NCBI RefSeq assembly: GCF_037975245.1
Contig: NC_092564.1
Coordinates: 176,601 to 240,600, forward strand
Source: Apostichopus japonicus
Lineage: Eukaryota; Echinodermata; Holothuroidea; Aspidochirotida; Stichopodidae
Direction: 5' to 3'
Length of the DNA: 64,000 nt
Below the pieces are notes generated by a model. The model did no database searches. It was given only the letters and a program-made list of their open reading frames with translations, and was not told the origin of the DNA. How positions within the stretch are numbered: the first letter of the stretch is position 1; every line of letters begins with the position of its first letter. Below are positions 49,271 through 59,829 of the stretch, piece by piece. The translations under genes were made by a program, and so were the position numbers.

Positions 49271-51491
49271 TTTTTTTATTTTTTTATTTTTTTTTCCTCC
49301 GTTTATTTCAACTATACATTAATATACAAATATACAAATAACGTATCCATTCAAAAATAGCAAAAGTTAAATAACAATGAAATTGAGCAACACCATGCAG
49401 TATAATATCGACCAACATGGCGGATAGAAAACAAATTAGTATGATAAGAACAAGTAGAAGAATAACCACAAGAAGAATTCCAGACTTACTAGAAAATATA
49501 ACAACAAATAACAGCAAATTATAACAATTGAGGATGTGGAAATTGCAAAAAATTAAATATTTGAGGTTTTTATTAATGAGGCGAAAGCATCCTTGAGTTC
49601 CTCGAAATTAATGTTATTCTTATTATTCTTTTTGTTATGACGAAAAATATAGTTCTCCACCTTTAATGCAAACGTGAACTTATGAATAAATTCATTACAA
49701 CTTAAGGTCTTGTTTTGACGCTTGGTACTGAAAATATATAACTTAAGCTGAAGAATGAGAAAATTATAAGGGTGACGTTTCTTTAATAAAAACCCGAAGA
49801 ATAGATCCTCTTTTGTAAAGTGAATATTTATACCAATCACCTTACTGACCACTTCACCTATAAAAGAAGATGTGATGTGACATTCCCAGAAAAGATGATG
49901 AATGGTTTCAATTTCAATTTTACAGAATGAACATAACGTGTTGTCAGAGATACCCATGAGGTTAAGGAGTCTGTTGGTTGGAAGAATTCTATGTAAGAAA
50001 CGGAATTGAAAGTAGGAGAGTCTCGTCTCAGAAATAGAGTACCAGGGCATACTGAAAATGTTACTCCAATCGTGACAACTGAAACCCCTAAACTCTGCTT
50101 TCCATTTGGCCAAAGCAGTTGGCTCCACTGCAATTTTAGTCATGTAGAAATTACGATAAAGATACTGAGAAACAGAACCTGTATAAAACAATATGTTATC
50201 AAACAAATCAATATTTAAATTAGTAATGTCATTTATGCTACACCCACTCTGCTTCCACTGGAGAGGGATACTGCGAATCAGTCCCCAGTAAACAGTAAAG
50301 GGAAAGTGTGCCAGCTGGAACTTTTCTTTAAAAGTGTGGTAACTTAGGGCCTTATTGTTAATGTCAAAAAAAACCGAAACAAACTTCACACCCTTTTTGT
50401 ACATGAAATTATAGTAGAAAATCTTGTTATTGATGCGAATATGATGATTGTTCCAAATGATTTGTTTACCGAAGTTATCAGAGGGAGAATAAAAAGAAGC
50501 CTCCAGCCAGGCTCTAACTGTTTGGTCTACAAACATATTAGACAAGCGTGGGAGATCTTCCACCTTACAATTACACTGAAAAAGCAGCTTACCACCTAAC
50601 TTGGACAAACTGTCAGTAAAAAATAGCTTCCAGACTCCTTCAGTGTTATCGCAATAACGCTTTATCCAGGTACATTTTAAACTGTTAATGAAACTTGGGA
50701 TGTGCACAACATTTAAACCTCCTTTATCTAAACCATTAATGACACTGTTTCGCTTGACTTTATCCGGGTTTCCTGACCAAATGAAATCAATAATGGTACT
50801 TTCTACATCCTTAATAAAGTCACGCGGTGGGTTAGGAAGAACCAAAAACAAATACACAAGCTGTGATAGTGCATAACTTTTAACCAGAACGTTGCGGCCT
50901 ACCGGGGTAAGATCTCTTGTAGACCAAAGTCGCAAACAGCTTTTAAGCCTTGAAAGTTTGGATATATAGTTTAATCTAAAGAGATCGTTCCCATTGTGCG
51001 TAAACCAAATACCTAACATCCTAACAGGACCAGCGGAAAACTTTAGATTATAGTTGTTTACAAAAGCAGGGTGGTGATGGACGTAAGACCCGAGAGGAAA
51101 CAAAATGGATTTATCCATATTAATAGTCAAACCCGACGAAATTTTATAAATGTTAAGAATACGGAGAGCTTCATTTAAGGATGACTGGCTACCGTCCAGG
51201 AAGAATGTGGTGTCATCCGCATACTGAAGAAGCTTAGTTTCGATACCACCAATTTCAATACCATGTAATCTGCTACACTTTGTATAGATAGCCAAAACCT
51301 CAGTACAAATAATAAATAAGTACGGGCTAAGCGGGCAGCCTTGACGCACGCCTCGCTGCACCGGAAAAAACCCGGTTGAATAGCCATTATTGCAAACACA
51401 AGCTGTGCAGTTGCTGTAAAAAGTACGAACCCAATTTATGAAACTTTGACCAAAGTTAAAAAACCTTAAAGATCTTATAAGAAAATAGTAA
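49271..51491 (-). mobile_element. 5'-truncated L1/Tx1-like LINE
   Basis: Minus-strand non-LTR retrotransposon. The 3' end is an A-rich tail (AAATAAAAAA repeats on the minus strand; T-rich at 49268-49297 on plus). The 5' end breaks off inside the reverse transcriptase near 51491. GGAATAGTATTTTA is present at 49257-49270 and 51492-51505 and may be the target-site duplication, although the target is itself a repeat of similar sequence. Truncation and tail fit target-primed reverse transcription. Confidence 0.9.
49553..51490 (-). CDS. Reverse transcriptase (non-LTR, L1/Tx1-like), 5'-truncated
   Basis: The encoded enzyme copies element RNA into the target site. The frame is open from the truncation point to the stop at 49553, about 645 codons. 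Reading on the minus strand, the first residues are FFNFGQSFINWVRTFYSNC, then NNGYSTGFFPVQRGVRQGCP. The catalytic YADDTTFF box follows. Further on come a thumb-like segment and a C-terminal zf-RVT-type region (RFLHRILPTNRLL, then CSFCKIEIETIHHLFWEC). The N-terminal endonuclease and the first ORF are missing because the copy is 5'-truncated, so it cannot move on its own. There is no internal stop or frameshift, which suggests a fairly recent insertion. A GTG near 51361 is not a real start. Confidence 0.92.
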   Translation of the reverse strand, partial: YYFLIRSLRFFNFGQSFINWVRTFYSNCTACVCNNGYSTGFFPVQRGVRQGCPLSPYLFIICTEVLAIYTKCSRLHGIEIGGIETKLLQYADDTTFFLDGSQSSLNEALRILNIYKISSGLTINMDKSILFPLGSYVHHHPAFVNNYNLKFSAGPVRMLGIWFTHNGNDLFRLNYISKLSRLKSCLRLWSTRDLTPVGRNVLVKSYALSQLVYLFLVLPNPPRDFIKDVESTIIDFIWSGNPDKVKRNSVINGLDKGGLNVVHIPSFINSLKCTWIKRYCDNTEGVWKLFFTDSLSKLGGKLLFQCNCKVEDLPRLSNMFVDQTVRAWLEASFYSPSDNFGKQIIWNNHHIRINNKIFYYNFMYKKGVKFVSVFFDINNKALSYHTFKEKFQLAHFPFTVYWGLIRSIPLQWKQSGCSINDITNLNIDLFDNILFYTGSVSQYLYRNFYMTKIAVEPTALAKWKAEFRGFSCHDWSNIFSMPWYSISETRLSYFQFRFLHRILPTNRLLNLMGISDNTLCSFCKIEIETIHHLFWECHITSSFIGEVVSKVIGINIHFTKEDLFFGFLLKKRHPYNFLILQLKLYIFSTKRQNKTLSCNEFIHKFTFALKVENYIFRHNKKNNKNNINFEELKDAFASLIKTSNI

Positions 51492-51556
51492 GGAATAGTA
51501 TTTTATACTGGAAGAGTATTTTATACTGGAATAGTATTTTTTACTGGAATGGTATA
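51492..51556 (+). repeat. 18 bp minisatellite, right part
   Basis: Three further TATTTTATACTGGAATAG-type units continue the 49118-49270 array beyond the LINE. Just downstream (51577-51605) is CTGAAGAAGATCG...GGAACGAAAAT, similar in layout to the hairpin at 17157. Confidence 0.85.
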
Positions 51557-51605
51557 AGTTTATACTTCTTTAGCCTCTGAAGAAGATCGTGCAAGGAACG
51601 AAAAT

Positions 51606-52152
51606 TCAGGCCAACTTACTTTTACACAAGTTAATAATGTTTATGGAATCCCCTGATCGTTAGAGTAACTGAAGACAATGTGCCCTGAAGTCAAGTACCA
51701 GAACATCAGAAATGAGTTCCAGATAACTTGATCAATGCAAAGGTACTACCCTTCTGAATGTCGATGACAGAGAACAGTCATTAGTGGAAATGGAAAACCC
51801 TCTCAGCCACTAAAGCACAAAATGTCAACTCCTATGACAGTTAGTGACACTGCAAAGCTGTTTATCATAAAAGTTATTGAGCAAGCTTACAATGTTTCCA
51901 GACTTTGACCTCTGTTGAATAACCTTCCATCAGTATCATATTTGGGCAAATCTTTGGACAATATCTGTCACTAAATGTAATTGTTGTAATACCATGCACT
52001 AATATTAAACTGTAGGTTAAGATCAAGTGTTTTTTTGTCAAATTAAATCACTGAGGTCTTTAATATTGAGAATGCAGCAGTTTAAGATTCTGATTAAACT
52101 TAGATACAAATCACATCTTAAACATCATCTTCAACCTGTACCAATTAAGTAC
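51606..52152. other. No gene recognised
   Basis: About 550 bp of A/T-rich sequence between two minisatellites, without motifs. A reading frame entering the next array from 52027 is not supported as a gene. Confidence 0.4.
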
Positions 52153-52674
52153 TGTGAGAGTATGGATGTATACCAAGATAGTGAGAGTATGGATGTATAC
52201 CAAGATAGTGAGAGTATGGATGTATACCAAGATAGTGAGAGTATGGATGTATACCAAGATAGTGAGAGTATGGATGTATACCAAGATAGTGAGAGTATGG
52301 ATGTATACCAAGATAGTGAGAGTATGGATGTATACCAAGATAGTGAGAGTATGGATGTATACCAAGATAGTGAGAGTATGGATGTATACCAAGATAGTGA
52401 GAGTATGGATGTATACCAAGATAGTGAGAGTATGGATGTATACCAAGATAGTGAGAGTATGGATGTATACCAAGATAGTGAGAGTATGGATGTATACCAA
52501 GATAGTGAGAGTATGGATGTATACCAAGATAGTGAGAGTATGGATGTATACCAAGATAGTGAGAGTATGGATGTATACCAAGATAGTGAGAGTATGGATG
52601 TATACCAAGATAGTGAGAGTATGAATGTATACCAAGATAGTGAGAGTATGGATGTATACCAAGATAGTGAGAGT
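52153..52674 (+). repeat. Homogeneous 27 bp minisatellite, about 19 copies
   Basis: The unit is AGTATGGATGTATACC followed by AAGATAGTGAG (27 bp). About 19 copies are almost perfect; the one clear variant is ATGAATG for ATGGATG near 52621. Because 27 is divisible by three and the unit has no stop in several frames, long open frames arise on both strands. On plus these read ESMDVYQDS repeated. A real repetitive protein cannot be excluded, but no start context, splice sites or unique flanking coding sequence supports one. Near-identity implies recent expansion, and length polymorphism is likely. Confidence 0.95.
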
Positions 52675-53775
52675 AATGAAATATTACCCTGACATGGTGT
52701 AAACTTTCTGCAATTACTAACTAGGTTCTTAAAAATACAAATCATTCACAATTTTATAACAATATCAATTAGGATCTGATCAATTATGTGATTTCCTGTA
52801 CTCCATGTCCTTGTACAAAACGTCTTGCTGGAACCAACAGCATATTACTGACCACATCCCTAACTAAGAAGAAAAGCTTTCAGGGATTGAATTGTACTAA
52901 CCAAACAACCATTGACTTGAAGCAAATTAGAAGTCTCAACTTCAATACATAATTTTCCAGCTACTGTACTTTTCAGGTTTTTAAATCCCCCCCCCCCCTT
53001 GTTGACCTCAAATGACCTTCACAAAAACATAATGGGCTCTAGTACTCTTATGATATCATACTATAACTTTCTAGAGTATAACCTCTGCTGAACCCAAATG
53101 ACCAGTACTCTCCACCAAAAAACAAAAAGGGTTCTTGTACTCATTATAAGAAGCCATAGCCATATATACCAGCTACTGCAGTTTTTTACTCAGATTTATA
53201 CAACACCTAATTACATCCCGGCCATTTGATTGGTCAATTACTCGTCCATTGCATGCAAAATACGCTCTATTGCACTCTATGAAATAGAACCATGTGTTAT
53301 ACTTTTTTTATAGGATTTTTTCAATGGTAAGAGAGCAGAGAAACCTGTCTGTTCAAAACAATCTGTTGCATGAGTGCATTTTACATCCAATTTATATCCA
53401 AATTTGAAGGTGTTGTATGAATGGTTTCCATTCGTGCAATAGTGCAAATATTTCATTCGTTGAAAGATGTAATTTGTTCCATTCAACTCGGCTGCGCCTC
53501 ATTGAATAGAACATTCCATCTTTCAACTCATGAAATATTTGCACTATTGCACTCATAACCATTTATTATTTGTATAATATCATATTTCAATAGTGTTCAA
53601 GTTTTGACACCTGGTGACCTTAAATGAACCCTGACCTACATCAAATTGTGTACAAACTGTACATTACACAAGGCTATCATACCATGCATATATGAGCTAA
53701 TTTCATGTTCTGGTTCTGGAGATATAGCACATTTGTTATATTCAAATTTTGCCCTTTGCTGACCAAAATGACCTT
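52675..53775. other. Intergenic, diverged TGACCTCAAATGACC-type repeats
   Basis: Phrases such as GTTGACCTCAAATGACC, CACAAAAACATAATGGG and CCATATATACCAGCTACTG recur in decayed form near 53001, 53110 and 53600-53775. They suggest an old repeat family. An imperfect inverted repeat around 53460-53550 (GAAAGATGTAATTTGTTCCATT and CATCTTTCAACTCATGAAAT types) is also present. No gene is seen. Confidence 0.45.
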
Positions 53776-55314
53776 TGACGTCCACTGCAAACAATACAGT
53801 GGAAACTCTCCTCGCCGAAAACGACCGTTATTGCGCAACTTTCACGAATCCGATGCACAAACCGGAAGTGGCAAATCGGAGATGGCGCGGAAATAAGCCG
53901 AGTCGTTTCCAATACCGAAGCCCACGTTAAAACATGAATTATGCATGATCTTGATCACCGAGAATTGCCGTATATGGTATTAGAGCATCCTGATATAGTG
54001 CAAAGACACATCTTCGTGAGAATTCGGTTGAACTCGTTCTCATCTAGCTTCAATCAATGAATTTCTCTGCCGTTGTGGAACGGCGAGGAGAATTTGTAGG
54101 TAAGTAACTCTGACTTTTCGGATCTGTAAGGTTTCCGTATTAGAATGTAGGTTATCATAATGATGGTTTCAAAATGTTGGCAATACGTTAAAGCATCGAA
54201 GCTGTAAGTTTGGATTATGTTCACCCGTAAAAAGTGTACAAAAATTTAGGTCAAACATCATGCCAAGTTCTTGCTTAATCGTTAGAAACAGTACATACGG
54301 CTTAACGTTGTTGTTGCACTGTAATGTCGCCTAACACATTGGCTTCATATACCTAGTAATAGTATAGGCCTACGTACTTTTAGTTACTATTACTAGTATT
54401 ACTTTTCTACAGTACTAACTACTCTCATACTAAAGCCTTCGACATAGTTGTCAGCAACGTAGGTAGGGCTTCGTCACACCGTAAATTCTTTAAATTCGTT
54501 GTGACAAATTTTATATAGTGTCCTAATCGCGGATCGCTCTTAAATTTAAGTATGATACTAGTACTATTAGTATTAGGGTTCTGTTTTCCTAAGTTAGTAT
54601 AGGCCTAGCCAACCGGCCTATAGTCATGTACTATTTAGGCTAGGCCCAAATATTCATATTTTGATAACTTAAACTTTAAGGCCTCGTTGGTCTTGGCTCT
54701 AGTAGTACTAGTTCAAAGCAGTGCACGGCGTAAGCTTCGATATAAAGTAAGGCTATGGCCTAAGTCTGTTTGTATCTGTTGACTGGAGTGTCACTTTTAG
54801 TTTTAGGAAATACATTACTTAAGCTTTGGGTGGAGTGCTATTCTCATTCTTGGCTAAAGGTAGTAGGCATTTACAAGGCTAGGCCTATCTACATATTCAT
54901 TTATTCCTAATAGTTATGTAGAATAAACAGCATTCTATTTTCTAGCTGCAGTTTTGCCCACTAGTTGTAGCAGATGCACTAACCAACATTTCAATACAAA
55001 GCAGGGTTTCATTTTTTTGTGAATGATCTTGAACCTTTTGAGACACATGCAGCCTTGGGATTTTGGGATGTGGGTACAACATAGGCCTGCATTCTGCTTG
55101 TACTTGTAGCTTAGAAATTTAAATCTCTGCTTACTGACGAGTCCAAAGTTTTGATTACTCAGTGTATTAATTCAATTGTATGTTTAGGAAATTGGGAGAT
55201 AACAATTTGCATCCTGACTACAATGAGTATGTGCTTATGTGTATCATATAAGTTTCTAATTTTTGTGTGGAACTTGTCATTCTGGTTTTTTTTACTTTTT
55301 AACTTTCATGACAT

Positions 55315-55805
55315 CATGCCAAAGAAACAGCTTGTCAGTTATACCATGAAGAGAAAGTTGCTGGACCATGTAATGTTTGTAAAGAGTCCAAGCCACATTA
55401 CTGGCACATAGCTCAAGCCACTCCAGCTAATTCTCAGTTGGTTATAGTGCTAACTTAAGGCAGAAAAATATATTGGATTATGACTGTGTTTGCTATGCAT
55501 GTAAACTTAGACTTAGCTCAGTCAAAGATGAAACTAGGCCTCCCTCTAAAAGACCTTCGTGAAATACACGTCAGTTGCCAAATTGCACTAGTCAAGAAAA
55601 TGTGCATCAGACATCAAAATTTGTTAACCGTAGCACTCTAATCAAATTGTTTGACATTGATGATGCCACAGCTATTGAGCTTTGCTGTAACAAGTCAGGA
55701 ATTTTTCTTTGCCATGCTCATTACTGTATTCTAACAAACAAAATCATCTTTAAGGATTGTTCCATATGTCTTTCGACAAGTTCAGTTGATGACATTGGTA
55801 TATAA
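55315..55805 (+). pseudogene. Decayed Cys-rich coding remnant
   Basis: Frame 1 (55315-55458, ending TAA) reads YHEEKVAGPCNVCKESKPHY then WHIAQATPANSQ. Frame 3 (55473-55805) continues DYDCVCYACKLRLSSVKDE, meets a TGA at 55560, then NCTSQENVHQTSKFVNRSTL, LCHAHYCILTNKI and CSICLSTS to the stop. Repeated CxxC pairs, an HxHYC cluster and a final CxxC suggest an N-terminal zinc-binding region. I do not recognise the family. One frameshift and one stop show decay, unless a short unseen intron removes them. A short splice-bounded segment follows (TTCTCATTCTCAG, then donor ACAG/GTTTGG, 55861-55892), possibly a further exon. Confidence 0.45.
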
Positions 55806-55892
55806 CTTTGCCTCTACATCAACTGGTGTATCAACTTTTTACTGTTTTTCTCATTCTCAGGTGCCGTCACAGCAGTCATAATGGAAAGTTAC

Positions 55893-56930
55893 AGGTTTGG
55901 GTTTTGACATCCAACATTATTATTTCCTTTTACTGTTAGGTACTTATGCCCCTTTAAACAGTGAGTTTGCCAATAAAGTGAGTGCTTACCACTGTTGAAT
56001 ACGTGAGAAATTATTCAAAAATTATCTCCAAAACTACTGTCATCAAGTTTTGTTTAACATGTGAAATAAAAAATCAGACTTGACTTTCAATCCAGAATGT
56101 GTTGTGAAGCTTTTGTCAGTAAACTTTAGATAAAAAGAGTACCTTTAAAACTGCCAAGCAATAGTAGTGAGGTTCCTTTGTTTACTTATGATGATATTCG
56201 TGGTAGGTTTTTGTTTTTATCAAAAAAGTCTTGCACTATGAATGATGTACTTGCACTATGAATGATGAGTAATTGCTTTGTGGATGAAAATATACACAAA
56301 ATGAACATCTTTAGCAGCCTTAATCCTTCAATACTGTAGTGATTTATAGTGAATTGGTTTACATGTTGGATGTCAAAACATAAGTCCTATTCTAGACAAA
56401 AGTATAGTGTGGTCAAAATTTGTTTCTACTTATTCAAGTTCTTATTTTTTTTGCTTTTTGGGGTGGAGGAGGGAGAGGGGTGGTTGAGCTATGGGGTTCA
56501 GTTGGTGGGTGATGGAGGGGAGGGAGGAACTAAGTGGATATTTAGGTGCATTATTTGTGAGAGGTGGCCCTTTATTGGGAAGGGGCTTTTGGGATGGTTC
56601 TAAGTTCACCTTTCACCACTTTGTGAAGTTAAGGACATTCTGGTGTTTTTAGACCAATTTTATTACTTATCTTAATATTAGTGCATAAGAGGGAAACATG
56701 ACACAATTAGAGGGGGAAAAAATTAGAGGGAAACATAGCAAACATGAAAAAATGTTATCGCCAGTAGTTGTGCATGGTGGCATTACTACATAACCTTTAC
56801 ATCTCATGATCTATTTTATTTTTTATTATGTATTTGAGAATACTTTATCATCTAGCATTTGGTGCTGCCTTAAAACCTGCCTTCTTGCCACCCAATGATA
56901 CATTACAATGAATTGTTTTTTTTCTCCATA
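55893..56930. other. No gene recognised
   Basis: A/T-rich sequence inside the ~6 kb insertion. A G-rich, polypurine stretch lies at 56458-56530. Open frames here are compositional. Confidence 0.4.
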
Positions 56931-57520
56931 TCTTTTAAATTTCTTTCAGTACTTAATATACCTTGAGCAATTAAACCTTAGGCAAAGTTTGTCATAAACC
57001 AATACCTTGCCGTGCCATTTTTAAACACAACACTAATGCTTGCCGATATTATTAAAGCCTTATAAAAGTTCCAGTCATGGAGCATGCCACCTTGTTAATT
57101 TTAATTTTCTCATATAACACATATTCATATATCAGCTGATCTTGTGACAACATCACATGCAGTCTTTCACTCCGTCCGATAAATACTTTGTAAAAGACTC
57201 CGTCCTTCTTGTGCTGCAGCTGCTGTACGTACCTTTGTTATGTTGTGCAAAAGCTACCATGTATCTGGATGACACTTCATTCCATTATATGGGTTTTTTT
57301 CCATTTTTTTCTTTTTGAAAGTTCTTCAGTACTCCATAAACCTTGGGCAATAAGACCTTGTGTTTCCTTGTTACTATAAGTTATTTCATATATCAGCTGA
57401 TCTTGTGACAACATCACATGACGTCTTTCACTCCGTCCCACATAAACTGTAAAAGACTCTGTCCTTTCATGTGCTGCCTCTTTGTACATACGTTTGTAAT
57501 GTGTTGTGACTGGCTCATTG
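56930..57520 (+). repeat. Direct duplication (261 bp spacing)
   Basis: CATATATCAGCTGATCTTG with the following ~100 bp (GACAACATCACATG, CTTTCACTCCGTCC, AAAAGACTC) occurs at 57126 and 57387. A preceding CAGTACT...CCTTG segment is shared at about 56948 and 57327. Small indels separate the copies. Confidence 0.75.
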
Positions 57521-57637
57521 ATTGCTGTGTCTGTATTCTGTAGATGCTTTCAACATTTACATCACTTTTATTTTTTAGTCACACCTTTTCTACATGTACA
57601 TTTTTGATATATTCTTTTCTTTATCTTTAAGTTACTC

Positions 57638-58620
57638 TTTTATCTTTCATTTCACCTTGTGCCCTGTGCTATATTGATTCAAAACCATAGCATACTGTAG
57701 TCAGACATCTGGTCACATTAGCTGTCATTTATTTAAAAAAGAAAACTGCCATCTCTGCTGCCTGATAAGCACATTTCATAATGTGATGTGAATGGTTTAA
57801 CTATCATCTCTTTCTATTTTATAATGCTATTCGTTCAACACTAAAAAGTTCTTTCAATGTGTATATACATGTCTAACTCTACATGCTTCATGTATGGTGG
57901 GCTTCTTTCAATTATCGTATATTATTTGCCTTGTCTCCTCATTTATTTAAATGTCTATGTGCATCTTACCTCCGTGTACAGAGTCAGCTGTTTTTGGTCA
58001 TATACAGTATAATTATAAATATCTCTATATATTACCTTCAATGCCATTTTAATGTTATATGATTACCCTTTTCATTTTTGTGTGCTTTCCTCTACACATT
58101 TTTGTTGAAATTTATAAAGCATTGTTACACTTTTTTGGTATCTTTCATTCCACCTTTGTTCAGTGCCCTGTGCTATATTGATTCCACATCATAGCATACT
58201 GTACTCATACATCTGGTCACATTACTTTCATTTATTTGAAAAAGAAAACTGCCATCTTTGCTGCCTGATAAGCACATTTCATTATGTGGTGTGAATGGTT
58301 TAACTATCATCTCTTTCTGTTTTACAATGCTATACTTTTAATACTTAATAGTTCTTTCACTTTGTATACACCTGTCCACCTCTACATGCTTCGTGTATGG
58401 TGAGCTTCTTTAAATTATCATATTTTATTTTGCCTTGTCACCTTTTTTGTTGAAATGTCTATGTACCACATCTTACCTCCAGGTACCTCCATGTACAGTC
58501 CAATTATAAATGTCATATATTACCTTCTATGCCATTTTAATATTATATACATAACCTTTTCATTTTTGTATTCATTCCTCTACACATTTGTGTTGAAATT
58601 TATATAGCATTGTTTCATGT
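57638..58620 (+). repeat. Tandem duplication, ~504 bp period, two copies
   Basis: GCCCTGTGCTATATTGATTC occurs at 57661 and 58165. The next ~450 bp is shared, including GAAAACTGCCATCT, GCTGCCTGATAAGCACATTTC, ATGGTTTAACTATCATCTC and TCTACATGCTTC. Diverged by substitutions and small indels. No coding content. Confidence 0.85.
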
Positions 58621-59808
58621 TAAGTACCCAGAAGTTTATAATAAAGATAACTTCCAAGGATAAATAAGGACTTGGAGACCCTTGATCTTTCTTCTTTATT
58701 TGGTCTTTATTTGTTACTGGTACTGTAGGACAGTGGTGATCGCACAGAATGTTACTACCGATGCATTAAGGATGACTTCCAAATGATGAGTTTATTTCCA
58801 TGTCAACCTCCCCCCCCCCCCCCCCCCTCTTATTCCATTAGCACCCCAATGGGTTAGATTTTTGTGTTGGCAGCCAATAAGCTTTCCCCTCCAATCTGTT
58901 CCATATCACCGATGCCCCCTCCCGCCCACCCACCAACAAACACACACATACCTCTCCACCCCATCCCTTTCCTGGATAGTCCCCAACCTCGGCTAGCATG
59001 TTTTGATTTCCCTGTCCTTACAATTAAAATTAATAATCCTGATGCCCTAAGTTTGTACAAAACAAATAAACCGAGTGGTTTTTTGCTTTTCTCATGTTCC
59101 ACATACTTAAAAATGGTTCAAATCTCAGTTTTAACTTAACCAAAGCAAGTCAAAAATATATTCTGAAACACCGGATCAAAAGCAGTGGAAATTGCGTATT
59201 CTTCTAGTACCGGGTATGGTTGTCAGTCATCTAATATTTCATGACTATTCATCGGAAAAGGCGTAATTTGATGACGTTATCATTACTATACAATGAATAT
59301 GCATGACCTTATGAAGCAGTCCGCCATTTTTGTTTTTAAAAATGGACCTTATGTTTCGTACTGACAATAGCCGTCGTAAAACATCTGTAAGTGTCCGTAT
59401 TAGAACTCGGATTAAACCATAAGAAGTACCTAAATCTGTGTTGGGATTTCAAGATGCTTTTGTGCGGATATCGAGTATGTTCACGCACGGAAAGTTCAAT
59501 TTTGGCCATTTTTTTTTACTCACGTGTTCACGTTTTGAAACTTGGATACACAGTGCTCGATTCGTTCACGTTGGTCGTGACCCGCCGTAAGTGTGTAATT
59601 TCTCTTCGAAAGTGTCTTAAAAGTTGATCATGTTGTTTTGTTGTGTGTGTGTGGGAGTGAAATCATCGTTATGCCACTTCTTTAAGAGATATTCAGCTGT
59701 AAAGTTTTGTTGTCTACTTTTCAAATTTAGCGCTAAAATTCAAAAAAGCTTGACGTCACATATCTTGAACATAATGAGGGTCACCAGGTCAGATTACCGA
59801 CTGAATAG
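58621..59808. other. Right part of the ~6 kb insertion, no gene recognised
   Basis: It contains a long C-run (58809-58827) and a first-exon-like stretch around 59300-59400 with the donor-like ATCTGTAAGTG. No open frame is convincing. Confidence 0.35.
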
Positions 59809-59829
59809 TGACATCCACTGCAAACAATA

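Larger units (their letters stand above)
53776..59829 (+). mobile_element. ~6 kb insertion bounded by 21 bp direct repeats
   Basis: TGACGTCCACTGCAAACAATA (53776-53796) and TGACATCCACTGCAAACAATA (59809-59829) match at 20 of 21 positions. Outside both, the sequence belongs to the TGACC-repeat family, so a single target seems to have been split. The interior has two weakly similar promoter/first-exon-like stretches (around 54100-54240 and 59380-59490, sharing GTCCGTATTAGAA-like sequence and GTAAG donors) and a decayed Cys-rich coding remnant. The class is unclear: a long duplication suggests retroposition, but no poly(A) tail or reverse transcriptase is evident. Confidence 0.5.

Noticed and set aside
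51359-51361. GTG as start of the reverse transcriptase
   Set aside because: The frame continues upstream with conserved reverse-transcriptase residues (NFGQSFINW...) to the truncation point, so this is not a start.
52153-52674. CRISPR-like array
   Set aside because: The repeats are contiguous 27 bp units without variable spacers, in a eukaryotic context.
52111-52745. Long minus-strand frames (VYIHTLTIL and SWYTSILSL repeats)
   Set aside because: They are translations of the 27 bp array in other frames, with no independent evidence of coding.
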